In this document: positions 46,749 through 58,581 of the stretch, piece by piece | Position numbering within the stretch: position 1 is the first letter of the stretch | How the letters are laid out: each line of letters opens with the position of its first letter | Assembly: GCA_030686995.1 (NCBI GenBank) | Contig: CM060687.1 | Span: 164,385,323 to 164,449,322 of the forward strand | Origin: Artemisia argyi | Lineage: Eukaryota; Streptophyta; Magnoliopsida; Asterales; Asteraceae | Direction of reading: 5' to 3' | DNA: 64,000 nucleotides | Made by a program: the position numbers and the translations under genes | The notes under the pieces: model-generated | What the model was told of the DNA's origin: nothing | What the model saw: only the letters and a program-made list of their open reading frames with translations | Databases searched by the model: none

Positions 46749-49030
46749 TCAGTCATCACGGTTGCTTGATGTCTTTGTCATTTCTTCATCTTTGACTTTC
46801 ATAGCTTGAGACGTCTTTCAATAATCATGAGTTAAGAATCATTCATCGTTCTTTGTTCTTTGTTCTTTGTTGTTGTGATAGTGATCAAATAATGAAGTTG
46901 TCTGCCTTTCGTCACTTCCGCGTCTGTGGTGGTAGTCCGCCATTCCAACATGCTCATACATCTTCGAATTCTGACTTATACATGCATGTAGTCCCTTTCT
47001 TTCACATAAGATCTTTAGTCTTTATACTTTGTAGATTCTTCTTTTTGGCGTAGAATCTTTCTCTGAACTTTGTGCTGCTTTGATCTTTGAGGGAGCCTTT
47101 GATGACTTCAAGATGCATGTATGAGCATGTGGAATCCGTTGCCATGGAGATGATGTAACCCTGCATGTAAACAGTTAGCAATAAAACATCCGGTACTTAC
47201 AGATAAGGAATTAGAGATCGTCAACAACATATTGTGAAGACTCCTTTTAACCCTTATCAAGGCCGTTCCCATGTCAGATACTCCCGAAGGAGCTTACGAG
47301 ACCTACTAGGTAGCTCAATGACTGGGTGAGTCACTGGGGATCACTCCACGACTGTAGACCGATAGGAAACCACCGCAAACACTAAGCGTAACCCGCAATG
47401 AGTTACCGAAGTGACCTGCTGTCAGGGCTGTTTGATGTTGACCCTGGCAGGATTTCCGTTCAATCATTGAGAAATACTTATGTAAATTCTCTCATAAACG
47501 TTCTCGGTAGATTGCTAAGATCTGCGAAGGACTCGATGATTTACAGTTAGTGTCCATTGATGTAGAACACCAGTTGTAGAAATGCTAAGTGTTCCTAAGA
47601 GATCTTTGATGCATCTCATGGCTCTAGACTCGAAAAGTACACACTTAGGTTTCCTATGCGGAGACTAGGGAGGGGTCTCCTGCTTCAATATTAACCATCT
47701 CTAAGAGACAAGTCGATAGATTACATCGGTTCCCCGTGAGAATGAAACAAGCTCTTTTAAGAGAACTTGAGTGGTTAAGAAGGTTTAGTGCATTGCGTCA
47801 CTGGGTCCATGACGACTTTGTCTTCAATACCGGTGTCACCTTAGTAACAACCAGTAGCATATGAGTTGAACCCGGTGTCTGCCCTAAGGTTGAACATATG
47901 GAGGGCTATTTCTTTTCACCCTTTTCTTTACTTTTCTTTTTAATTATTCAACTCCTTCTTTCCCTTTCATTCTTTTCTCCTTTTATCGTATCATACCTAA
48001 GGACTTCTAATTCTATCTAATGGTGATGTCCTTGGGTAGATCCCTCCGGCTCTGGCGGATCATAGGACTGTAATTCCTATCTTAATCACCTTATAACTCT
48101 ATGATTATCCGACAATAGCCACGAAACCTTTGAAAATCTCTCAAAGTGTTTGTGATTATTAAACATTTTGTTTAACACATTGAGAGTTTTGTGTTTACTT
48201 TTGAAGGGGTCCCCCTTCACATGTGCTCATAAGTGTTTAAATAAATTCGCACATGCGGGAGGAACAAACACTTTTTGAATTGATCCACTTTCAGTGAATC
48301 TGACCGGTTCGAGACACGCTTACATCACTAGTTAGACTAGCTTGAAGTTATTACCCGGCCTGGTCAAATCCACAGAAAGTTTCTCGAAATGGTACATTTC
48401 TACTAAGACAAATCCTTTTCGAGACACGCTTACGTAGCTAGTTAAAGAGTTCCATTGTCAGCTTTTAGGTGACAACTAGCTCTAGTAACTAACTTGATGT
48501 TATTACCCGTCGAGGATAAGTCCTTTCGAGATTACTAACTTTTATGTTTCGTCAATTCCTGAGTCAATTCTGAGTCTAACTCGCATGAGATTTGACTTTA
48601 AGCAACTTTGAACTTTCATATTTTAATCACTTTCAGTTTTCTCCTCCTCAAAAATAGCATATGAGATGTTTTTGATAAACTTTTGATTAAAATATGCTTT
48701 TTGAGTCTTGCGGGGAGATATCAACAAGAACTTTTTGTATTTCAAACGATGAGTTTTTCAAGTTCTCCCCCTCAACAAGTGAATACTCATTGAGGTGAAA
48801 TACTTGTCTTTTGAGCAGAGTTATGAAAATCATAAAATGTTTGATTAACTCTACTCAAAAGTAAGAAGCCTTCGCTCCTTATAAGAGGATTGAGGCACTG
48901 ATGCATACCTCAGTGTCCTTTCTTTTACAAGAACTGGTTGTACACTGTTATGTGTGCACAAGCCATAATGAAAATAATTCAATCAAATGAAACAATTGAT
49001 ATTGAAAAGTGAATAACCAAATGTACCAAA
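46749..49030 (-). other. Long 3' non-coding region of the large copia element
   Basis: About 2.3 kb between the end of ORF3 and the PPT with no coding frame on the element strand. It contains a partly duplicated stretch (TCGAGACACGCTTACRTMRC near 48,309 and 48,420, each followed further on by GATGTTATTACCCG or GAAGTTATTACCCG) and additional C-rich tracts (GTTCTCCCCCTCAAC at about 48,761, GTCCCCCTTCAC at about 48,199) that are PPT-like on the minus strand. Confidence 0.7.
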
Positions 49031-52000
49031 TTAATCTTCGTCAGGAAGTGGAGCATCAAAGTCAGTGAACTTAGGTTCTGGTCTTTCGAAGTTTTTGATA
49101 GGAAACGATGGTCTGACACCGATATAGCTTTTCAGTCGTCTGATCTGTTCCCATCGAAATAACCTTTCTTCAATCTTCAAAACAAAGTTACGAACTTGTC
49201 TTCTTGAGCTGGATTTCCATCTAGGTTGTTCCCCCTTTGCTATCTTTCGGCGATCATCATTCAACCTTTTGACATGCCCATCACGAACGGATTTGAGTGT
49301 AACATCACAGAATTTGTGTATCTCATCGAACCTCATGAAACTTTGTAGTCTTTTGCTGTTGATGTAGGTGACACCAAATGCAGGGTCTTGGATGAGAGTG
49401 AACTGTGACATTTGATAGATTCCATCAAATCTGAATTGCGGCTTGGTCAAATTGATCTTCTGTTGGTAACTTTCCACTCCAAGCTGAAGATCTTCCACTC
49501 TTTCTTGAACTATCAATCGTCGGATGAATAGAAGTAGTGATGCCATGAAGTTGTACTGAACTTCTCTCTCGAATCCACGCATTTTTCCCTGAACCTTTTC
49601 GAGATACATGTCTTCGATGTCATTAAGGTTAAGGTCTGGAAAGTCTGCTTCGGTGAACTTGTACTTCTTTTCATCTTGTCGTTTAACAACAATCTCACGC
49701 ATGAATATGTAGTTAAACCGTTGCGACTCTTGAATCTCCAAGATAGCGATGATCTTAGATTTATGCTTCACATTTTCCAATGATTTCTTTGCTAATCTGC
49801 TGGTATAACCGAGATGACGACGTTCTGGCCAGTGTTGAATCCCGTGTAGAGCATCTCTGTCGTAAGCTACGATGGAGTTGCTGAAAACTCGAGTAGTTTC
49901 TTCAATAGCAGGAATTTCGTATCTTGCGGCTGGTACCGAGATTGTGAGTGAGGAAGCATATTTCTTCTTGGAAGTCTCTTGGGTGAGTTGGATGTTACGA
50001 AGATCTTTGTTGAAGAAGTAGCTTTAAGGTAACTTGGGTTTATCTGGAAATCCTGTCAACGGTAATGGTTTAGTCCAGTCAGTGAAGTAAGGCTTTTCAT
50101 GGTTTTTGGAACTGAGATCGATATTCATTTCAGGATTTAGCCAGTCAAACTCGACAGACATTGCACTGGCTATATTCTGCATATGATACTCGTATTCCAC
50201 TTTATTTCCAGATCTGGACTTAAGGAATTCCTGTGCATCCCTATTGATTCTTCTTAGCTCCGTCTTCGTGAGTTTGTTAATCTGAAGATCCTTCATAATG
50301 ACTTGGGTGAACTGTAGAGTATTACCAGGAAGGGGTTCTTCATCTTTGAGAGGAGGTTGTGCTTGAACCATTTCTGTCAACCAATCATTCTGAGGTGTGT
50401 CATCATTGTCGAACCATGAATAACGTCTTCTCTTCTTTGATTTCTTAGACTTAGATGTAGCATCCTTGTCTTTAGCCTTGGATGGTGATGATGGTCCAGC
50501 GTGATGATCGGGTATAGGGGAGGCACGGTAATCGGTGTCAGGTTTGGGTTCCATGAAAGTTTCTTCTTCTTCGGTTTGACCTTGACCGGCAGCTGAGGTG
50601 TGTTTTTGATTTCCTGGAGGAGTGGAGTCCTTTCGTGGTTGTAGAGAAGATGAGGGACCGGTTCCAGACTTAGGTTTCTTGCCTTTTGAGTTCGGGTCAG
50701 GGTCGTCATCTTTCCTTGACCGTTTCAGGGTTCCAGCAGCATCTTTGCATGACTCTTTGGACATATAGGCCGACATAGCATCAACAAGTGCTTTTTCTTC
50801 AGAAGTTTGTATGGTTTTGTAGGCAACTTTGTCGAAGAGTTTAGCAAGCAGGTCATCGATGGATAAGTCAGGGACGGTTGGAGTTGCAGTAGAAGTTTTG
50901 GCAGTGTGAAGCGTGAATGGTGTTGTTGACAACATTTTTCTAACGACACTTCTGATTCTGTGATCCAAGCTGTCCTTGATTGGTTCAAGCAGATTTGCTA
51001 CTTCAGGAGTGACAATCTCAACTAGATTTTCAGTAAGATAATCTTGCGTGATCGTCCTAATAAATCCTGTGTAATCAGAGTGCAAGAACTTATCGATCAA
51101 CTGCTTTGACTCCTGAAAATCTTTAACTTGTTTGGTAAGACCGGTAACCATGGTGGTAAGTTTGTTGACTTGCTCCTGAAGATCAACTGGTTGACTCGGT
51201 TCATTGATTGAATGCTGCTTTGATGCGGTTTCAGAAGGTGTGGGAGATGAATGCTCAGGTGATGATTCGGAAGACGACTCATTGTGAGAGTTTGAAGAAG
51301 AAGTAGGAGGAGTCGGATCCTTTGGTGGAGAGTCTTGAGGAGGTGGAGGTTGTGCTGAGGAAGTCTGCTGAGAAGATGACTTAAGAAATATGTTGGTGTC
51401 GAACGCGTTCTTCTCTTCATTTTCTTTTCTAATACGTTCCTCTGCTTCTCGTGCAAGAAACTCTGGAGTAATGAGGTATTCATGTTCTTGATCCGTAGCA
51501 ATATTCTCTTGTCTGCCAACATTCTCTTCTACATTAGCAGTCTCAGTAATAGTGATATCTCCTGTATCATCTGTATCTTTAACAATATCATCAGGCTGTG
51601 GAGCTGATTCTAAAGTAGTGGACACAACGGGAGGAATCATGCTTCTTGTAGTTCCTTCATGTTCTGACTGATCGACAGGTGGTGGTGTTGAAGGTTGAGA
51701 CATAAGTCGGCTTTCGAGAGCTGCTTTCCTTTGTTCTTTGCGAAGTTACTTTTCTTCAGCTCGAGTGTCGACAACTATACTTTTCAGTTTGCGTTTATCG
51801 ACCAACGGTTCAACGATTGGTTCGTCTTCATCATCATCATTAGGCTCATTAATAGTGATCCCTTTCCTTTTTCTTGTCTCTGCTTCATAAGTTTCAAGAC
51901 TTTGTTGTATGGCGATCTCCGTTGCAGGAAATGTTTCTTCAGGTACTCTAACTCTTCTTTCAAAGTCATGTTCTTCTTCTTCTGATTCCGTGTCGAACTC

Positions 52001-53164
52001 TAATTCGCTGTCAGAAGGTGGAGGTGTAGGTTCATCATGAAGAATGTACTCTGGAGTTACCTTCTGCTTTGGCTTGGTTGCAGGTTTGGGTTTGGATGTT
52101 GGTTTAGGTTTGGTGGAAGTCTTGGGTTTAGCTGATGGTTTTGTCTTGGGAGCAGCCTTAGACTTAGTCTGAGGTGAGCCAGTGGTGCTTGTAGTACTCC
52201 CAGACTTCACACCTCCTTTGCTTCGAGTCTGTATAGTAGCTTCTTCCTGTACCCCTTTGTAAGCATTATCATACAATTTGTAGTTCAGACTTTTCTTGAT
52301 TTTGTCATCAAGAAGGTATTCGGGAAGCCTCATTCCTTTGATCTTGGTAGAGGAAGTGGTCGTCTTGATGAATGAGGTGGTGAGGTCGTCCTTGAAGAGG
52401 TGCTTCGGCTCATTAGGATCTGCCATTCTCTTGATAAATTCTGGTGTGTCTTTGCAGAAATGTTCTATGAGAAGCTTGGTGAATCTTGTGAACGGGATCA
52501 TAGTCTTTACAAGTTCGGTTTGAATGTTGTAGACTATATCGTTCATGATTGGAACTGCAAAGTCAATAGGTGTCAAAGTCACCATTCCCCAAAATGTTTG
52601 CAAATGTTCAAGCCTAGGATGTTCATGACCACTTTTTCTTCCTGATATCGATCTTACAACCAACAGACAGAATGTTCTCCAGGGCTGAGGGATATTCTTG
52701 GCATTGAATCGGGAATGTTTGACTAGAGGTACGTCATCATCAACATCATATCCTAACTCAACAAAGAAGTCAAGAAGATCCAGTTCAGGTAGTATTGGAG
52801 CAAATTCATTGTCAGTTTGAGGCAGGAGAAGGACTGTACGAAGAACGTCGTGATCTATAGTGTAGACTTGGCGATCCAATGTAACAGTAAAAGACTCATC
52901 ATCCAAATTTGCTTTAGCCGTAAGCCAGAACTGATGAAGGTAAAACAGAGGTACTGAAGTAGAACAGATGAGCAGATGTTTGCATGGGTGAGCAAGTAGA
53001 ATGTCTTTAACAATCTTGCACGAGTTCTCAGTAATTCTTAATTTGTCAAAATCAACTCGTGGATTGTTGTTGCCAATCGTAACATTGTAGTTATCGGGAG
53101 TGATATCATCCATGGTGAGTAATGGAAGAGCTTGTTCAGGGACATTCTCGTTGTGTTCAGCCAT
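49031..53164 (-). pseudogene. ORF3 of the large copia element (extra 3' gene), two nonsense codons
   Basis: One frame of about 1,380 codons from ATG 53,164 (an upstream in-frame ATG at 53,221 lies before a good 3' splice site, so the later start is preferred) to the stop at 49,031. It is broken only by TAA at 51,746-51,748 and TAA at 50,024-50,026; the three open pieces are in the same frame. Layout: a globular N-terminal part (to about residue 300, with VPLFYLHQFW), a Lys/Pro repeat (KPKTSTKPKPTSKPKPATK), a long Ser/Pro/Glu-rich part, Lys/Arg clusters (KSKKSKKRRR) in the middle of the second piece, and a charged C-terminal part with VEDLQLGVESYQQKINLT. No signal peptide or clear membrane segment, so it does not look like an envelope protein. 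From memory, similar proteins are common in Asteraceae genomes beside TNT1-like pol; the function is unknown. Confidence 0.85.
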
Positions 53165-53222
53165 GTTATTCTGAAAAGCATAATCATAAACAAAACATCG
53201 AGATTTGTTACGAGTTAGCACG
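53165..53222 (-). promoter_or_regulatory. Probable 3' splice site before ORF3
   Basis: On the minus strand TGCTAAC (near 53,218, a branch-point consensus) is followed about 40 bases later by ATTATGCTTTTCAG (AG at 53,171-53,172), then AATAAC and the ATG of ORF3 at 53,164. This is the layout of a plant intron end and would let ORF3 be made from a spliced mRNA. One candidate donor is GTAAGT at 54,769-54,774 on the minus strand. Confidence 0.5.
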
Positions 53223-54954
53223 GTTGCAATGTTTGATTATGAATAAGCATTTAGAATCATGTAAGCACGTATGGTTCAATTATTGCATGTATGTTGATAA
53301 GTGACGTGTACTTTAGAAAGTCATAACCACAATAACATGTTTACGAAATTACATCACATTATAAATGATTAGAATCCATTATCACATTGTCACATATAAC
53401 ATGTTTTCGAAATTACATAATCACAATGTTCTCGAAATGATACAGGTGAAATACAAGATACAACATTATAAGTGATTTCGAAAAAGTGCACAATTGAACA
53501 ACATTTCGCAAACCCAGTGACGAGTGCCAATAATTTCAAAAAAACGGTCATAAAGTGACAATTTTCGCAATCCTGTATACTAAGTTTTTTCGAAAAGAAT
53601 TCTAGTGTGTTCTCGATAAAAATTTATCGAGAACAGACCACTTAGAAAAATTTTCGAGAATACATATTATACGGGATTTCGAAAGTTATAGTTATAATGT
53701 TTTTCGAAAAATATGGCCATGGATGAGATAATTTCGCAAATACTCAAACATTTTCGAGAAGATGACAAAATGAGTGTTTTCGAAAAATACAAAATTATGA
53801 GATTTCTCGAAAACTTGTGATTGAGAAAAAATCCAAACATGATTGCGAAAATGTTTTCTCGAAAATTCTTATACAAGAATTTCGAAACATTGCCAACGTA
53901 CATTTCTATGTGAAAAGATGAATTCCAAGTGATATAACCTGTTGCAAATGATGTTATTCAACAATTAGAAACACACTAATCAAACGAGTATAGAGATTTC
54001 GAAAAATATCCAAGAACATAATCTCGATAAAATGCAAAATCATGAAATAATCGATGATGACAGGTACTTGTGTATCACAAACGTGCATTAGAAGCATTTA
54101 GGCACAACAAGTCAGCTTACATAAACACAAAACGAGAGAACCCATATAGAACGAAGCCTTATGTTATCGAGAATCATGCATACATGGAAGTAAATCTAAT
54201 TAATAAGCATAACCATGATACTCATACACAAAATATCATATCCCACCATTAACAACACTAAAACAAACAGCCGAGCAATAAAACTCAAATCGAACCAAAA
54301 CCCTAGGTTTCGAATTTGTCAAAAACATGAAGTAGAGGAAGATTAAACAGTATAGAAAGGTTAAAGACGAGTAATGTAACAAAACCCCCATGAAAATTTA
54401 ACCCCCAAACACGTTTTGAAGAATTTTGAGAACCACTAAACCCTAGGTATTCAAATTGAAATTACGCGAAATCTAACCGTAAGAATTACAATTCAACGAA
54501 AACCATTGTTAGAAATAGTGTAAGGTTCATGTAGAAACTTATGGTTTGAAATTTGATAGCACGGATTATTCGTTTGAATCGTGGCCGTGGATTAGAGAAA
54601 AAAAGGGTTTAAGGGTTTTTGATTTTTGAGTTTATGGAAAAAAACGGGGGTGTTTAGTTTTTTGTTATTTTTGGAACTTTTGTAACTTGAAACTATTAGT
54701 CCCCTAACTATCCATGTTGCAACATAGGTCCTAATGTTAGAAATAAATAAGGACACAAAGAGATTCTAACTTACGACACCATTTAAAGGAAAAAAGGAAA
54801 CGAGATATGAGATATCTTATGAAATCCCGAAATAACGCATCAAAGATAATATGCAAGTATACCGTTTTTTTGAAAAAAATTATAAAATTTTAGGCGAATC
54901 TCCCCCTCAACACTTGTAAAATGACAAGGTGCTGAAAAAGAGCGATATACTTGC

Positions 54955-54956
<2 letters not shown>
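53223..54956 (-). other. Spacer between pol and ORF3, rich in TTTCGAAA words
   Basis: Non-coding on the element strand. TTTCGAAA occurs eight times between 53,400 and 54,005, with many one-base variants (CTCGAAA, TTTCGAGA, TTTCGCAA). The part 54,290-54,680 reads on the minus strand like a plant 5' region, with two CTAGGGTTT telo-box words (about 54,300 and 54,433). A PPT-like tract lies at 54,898. Confidence 0.75.
54898..54911 (-). other. Internal PPT-like tract after pol
   Basis: Plus strand ATCTCCCCCTCAAC; on the minus strand GTTGAGGGGGAGAT, the same core (GGGGGAGAT) as the true PPT at 46,734, about 235 bp downstream of the pol stop. Confidence 0.6.

Positions 54957-55044
<88 letters not shown>
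54957..55044. repeat. (ATT)n microsatellite
   Basis: About 29 ATT units just downstream of pol. Confidence 0.97.
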
Positions 55045-55146
55045 TTTAAGAGAATAAAAAATATTTTTGTGTTTTTGAGGTTTAATAAAAAATAAAGAAA
55101 AAACATTTATTTTACAAAGATAGTAAAATATTTGATGTTTGACACT

Positions 55147-56664
55147 TTACGTTTGTTTTAAAAACTTTTGTAAGTCAAATGGTGTCAAACATCGCATACC
55201 AATTTGGTGAACTAAACTTGCAAACCTTGATGGAGCTAAGGGTTTTGTAAGTAAGTCCGCTAATTGGTACTCAGTGCCCACAAAATATAACTCAACTGTA
55301 CCCTTCTCGACATGCTCTTTGATGAAATGGTATCGGAGATCAATGTGTTTTGATTTGCAATGATGAACTGTGTTGCAGGAGATTGCAATGGCACTCTTAG
55401 AATCGCAGTAAATCGGAATCTTGTTGAATAAGTAGCCATAGTCTTTAAGTTGTGATCTCATCCAAATGACTTGAGCGCAACAAGCAGACATAGATACGTA
55501 TTCAGATTCGGTAGATGATAGTGATGTGCAATCCTGCTTCTTTGATTGCCAAGACACAAGTTTATCTCCAAGAAACTGTAAGCCACCTGATGTTCTTTTT
55601 CGCGAGTCTAAGCATCCTGCATGGTCAGCGTCTGAAAAAGCTATTAGTTCAAAACCAGAATCCTTCGGATACCAGATCCCTAAGTGGATGGTTCCCTTTA
55701 TGTATCGAAGGATTCTTTTTGCCTCATTGAGGTGTTTTTCAGTTCGATTAGCCTGATAGCGAGAACACACAAACACAACAAATACAATGTCAGGTCTACT
55801 GGATGTGAGATACATGAGGGACCCAATAATACTTCGGTATTTGGTAGGGTCAACTGGAGTCCCATGTAAATCAGCATCTAGTTTAGTAGAGTTGGCCATC
55901 GGTGTATTCATAGTATCACTACTTTGCATACCATGTTTCTTTAAAATCTCAAGAGCATATTTGGAATGATTTAGAAAAATTCCACGGGGTGATTGATGAA
56001 CTTGTAGTCCTAGAAAGAACGTAAGTTCACCCATCATGGACATTTCAAAATTATCTGTCATTAATTTTGCAAAATCCATTGAGTAATTTTTGTTGGTTGA
56101 AGCAAAAATAATGTCATCGACATAAACTTGAACAATTAATAATTCCATCCCGTAGGTTTTTGTAAACAGTGTTGGATCCACCGAGCCTAGAGTAAAATCA
56201 TTAGCGAACAGAAATTTAGAAATCTTATCATACCACGCCCTGGGGGATTGCTTAAGACCGTAGAGAGACTTCTTAAGCTTGTAGACATGATTGGGACGTT
56301 CTGGATCAATGAATCCTTCAGGTTGACTGACATAAACCACTTCTCGGAGTTGACCGTTCAGAAAAGCCGTTTTCACGTCCATTTGGTAAACAATCATATT
56401 CCGATGAGCAGCAAATGCTAAGAACATCCGCACAGCTTCAAGTCTAGCCGCAGGAGCAAATGATTCTTCAAAATTGATACCTTCTTCTTGAGAATAACCT
56501 TTTGCTACCAAGCGTGATTTGTTGCGTATGACTGTGCCTTCTGCATCCAGTTTGTTTTTCCAGATCCATTTTAAACCAATGACGATGATGCCTTCAGGTT
56601 TTTCAACCAAGTCCCATACTTCTAGTCTTTGAAAGGTTTCAAATTCTTCTTGCATAGACTCAAT
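55147..56664 (-). pseudogene. pol: Copia reverse transcriptase and RNase H
   Basis: The frame continues from the integrase after a TAG at 56,665-56,667; the codon sits between EN and IESMQEEF, where copia proteins have W, so it is TGG to TAG. From 56,655 to the stop at 55,147 the frame is intact, 502 residues. [22 protein letters not shown], the first Asp in [12 protein letters not shown] (about residue 93), YVDDIIFAS (about 177). RNase H: SDADHAGC (about 343), SSTESEYVS (about 388), YCDSKSAI (about 417), [10 protein letters not shown] (about 435), then [10 protein letters not shown]. All catalytic residues of RT and RNase H are present. It copies element RNA to DNA in virus-like particles. 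Confidence 0.93.
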
Positions 56665-58581
56665 CTAGTTTTCATAAGTCATTGCTTCTTTGACATTTTT
56701 GGGTACGGTTTCACAAACTGTGAGTGCATAAATGCAAGTTTCATCGTCTGTGTGAAGGCGTTGTCTTGTCATGATAGGTGCATCTGGATGGCCAATAATT
56801 TCAACTAAGGGGTGATCTCTAGTCCATTTGTGTGTCGAGGGATGAAGTTGATAAGAATCTCGCAAGTGAGCAGGACCCAAATTGCATGTAGATGACTCAG
56901 CAACGTCTGAGACAGGTTGAGCATTTGAAAATGGATTAATGAATGGTTCTGGGTCATGCTCTGCGGGTTGTGGAACTGATAAAGGTATGGAATCTCCAGC
57001 TGATTGTCGTGAGTTGGACCCGGTTTGTTCTGTTGTTGTGGGTGATATGACTGGAGGACCGTCTCTTCCAGCAGTAGTTGTTGTTTGTTGAGGTGTATCA
57101 GGTACTTGATGTTGATCAAGGTTTGCAGCGGAATTTGGTGTGGCCTCAGGTGGATGGTTAACAGGCGTATCATCAAACAATGGAGCAAACAAGGTTTCCA
57201 CTTCTTGACGAGAAAGTGACAATGGTTCAGCTGAAGAGACCGGAAAATTAAGACGGTTGGTTGCGGGTCCTAAGCCGTGTTGCTCAGAAGCCATTTGAGT
57301 GAGTTCATCGAAATTAGCATGAATAGTTTCTTGAATTTCCCGAGTACGACGATTCCATATCCGATAGCCTTTTGAATTTTCACAGTAACCTATGAATACT
57401 CCAATGTCAGCCTTTGCTTTAAGTTTACCTAGATCATCACGATCATTGACTGGGTAGCATAAAGCACCGAATACGTGAAAGTGACTGATGTTTGGTTTCC
57501 TTTTGTGAACAATCTGATATGGGTTTTTGTTGTGGCGTTTTGTGATCATGCAACGGTTTTGAGTGTAACAGGCGGTTGAAACAGCTTCTGCCCATAAGTA
57601 ATATGGTAATTGAGCGTTGATTAACATCGTTCGCGCAGCTTCCACTAACGTTCTGTTGCGTCTTTCGACTACTCCATTCTGTTCGGGTGTGTGTGGAATA
57701 GATGTTTGATGTTCAATTCCCACTTTCTCAAAATACGACCGTAGAGTCTGATTCTTAAATTCTGTGTCATTGTCAGTTCGAACAATTCTGACTGTATTGC
57801 GAAGCTGAACTTGTATTTTAGTGAGAAAGGTGATGATCATTAGAGGAGCTTGATCTTTACTTTGAAGAAAATAAACCCAAGTCCAGCGAGAGTAATCATC
57901 AACAATTACTAAAATGTAGCGTTTACCATTGATTGTTTGAATACGCATCGGACCACACAAATCCATATGAAGTAATTGTAAAACATTATTAGTACTGTGT
58001 TCAGGTTTTGAGGGAAAATGAGCACGAGTACTTTTTCCTTGTTCACAGGCTGGACATAGATGATCTTTGGCATAACGGAATCTTGGAAAGCCTTCAACTA
58101 ATTTGTGACGAGTGAGATCAGTCATTGTTTTGAAATTCAAATGAGAAAGGCGTTTGTGCCATAACCAAGATTTAGTCGATTCAGCTTTGGATAGAGGACA
58201 AATTGGAGATGAAGCGATCATGTCTGACATAGAAATAGTATAAAGGTTAGTGCCACGTTTGCCAGACATCAAATCATTTCCTTGTAGATCACGAACAAAG
58301 CAGGTTTTCTCGTGAAATGCTACTTCTAAATCTCCATCACAAAATTGACCGACTGAGAAGAGGTTGTGACCCAAGCCTTCAACATAATAAACTCTGCTAA
58401 TTTCAATGTTCCCATGCATGTAGTCTCCGTAACCCATGATTAAAGCGTATTGATCATTCCCGAATCTGACAGTTCCAATAAACTTTGAGACAAAGTTCTT
58501 TAACAGTTTGAGATTGCCTGTCATATGTCGGGTGCAACCGCTATCAACAATCCAGAGAACGATCTGAACCACCTGCATCAA
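56665..58581 (-). pseudogene. pol: Copia protease end and integrase
   Basis: Open from 58,581 for 638 codons to the TAG at 56,665. WIVDSGCTRHMTG (residues about 10-22) holds the DSG protease site. LWHKRLSHLNF and LCPACEQGK (about 141-185) form the HHCC zinc-binding region. The integrase core has the DDE residues in HMDLCGPM (about 207), VRTDNDTEF (about 270) and PEQNGVVERRNRTLVE (about 306). A Pro/Ser/Thr-rich linker follows before RT. The frame differs from that of the preceding gag part by one base near 58,555, so the start at 58,581 is not a natural start; it is the end of a broken gag-pol frame. Confidence 0.93.

Noticed and set aside
49031..53221. ORF3 as a retroviral-type envelope gene
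   Set aside because: No signal peptide, no hydrophobic membrane segment and no furin-like arrangement are visible; it is Lys/Pro/Ser-rich with charged helices.
54290..54680. A captured host gene 5' region (telo-box words CTAGGGTTT, AAACCC-type runs)
   Set aside because: Suggestive, but no exon of a recognisable host gene is attached; kept only as part of the spacer description.
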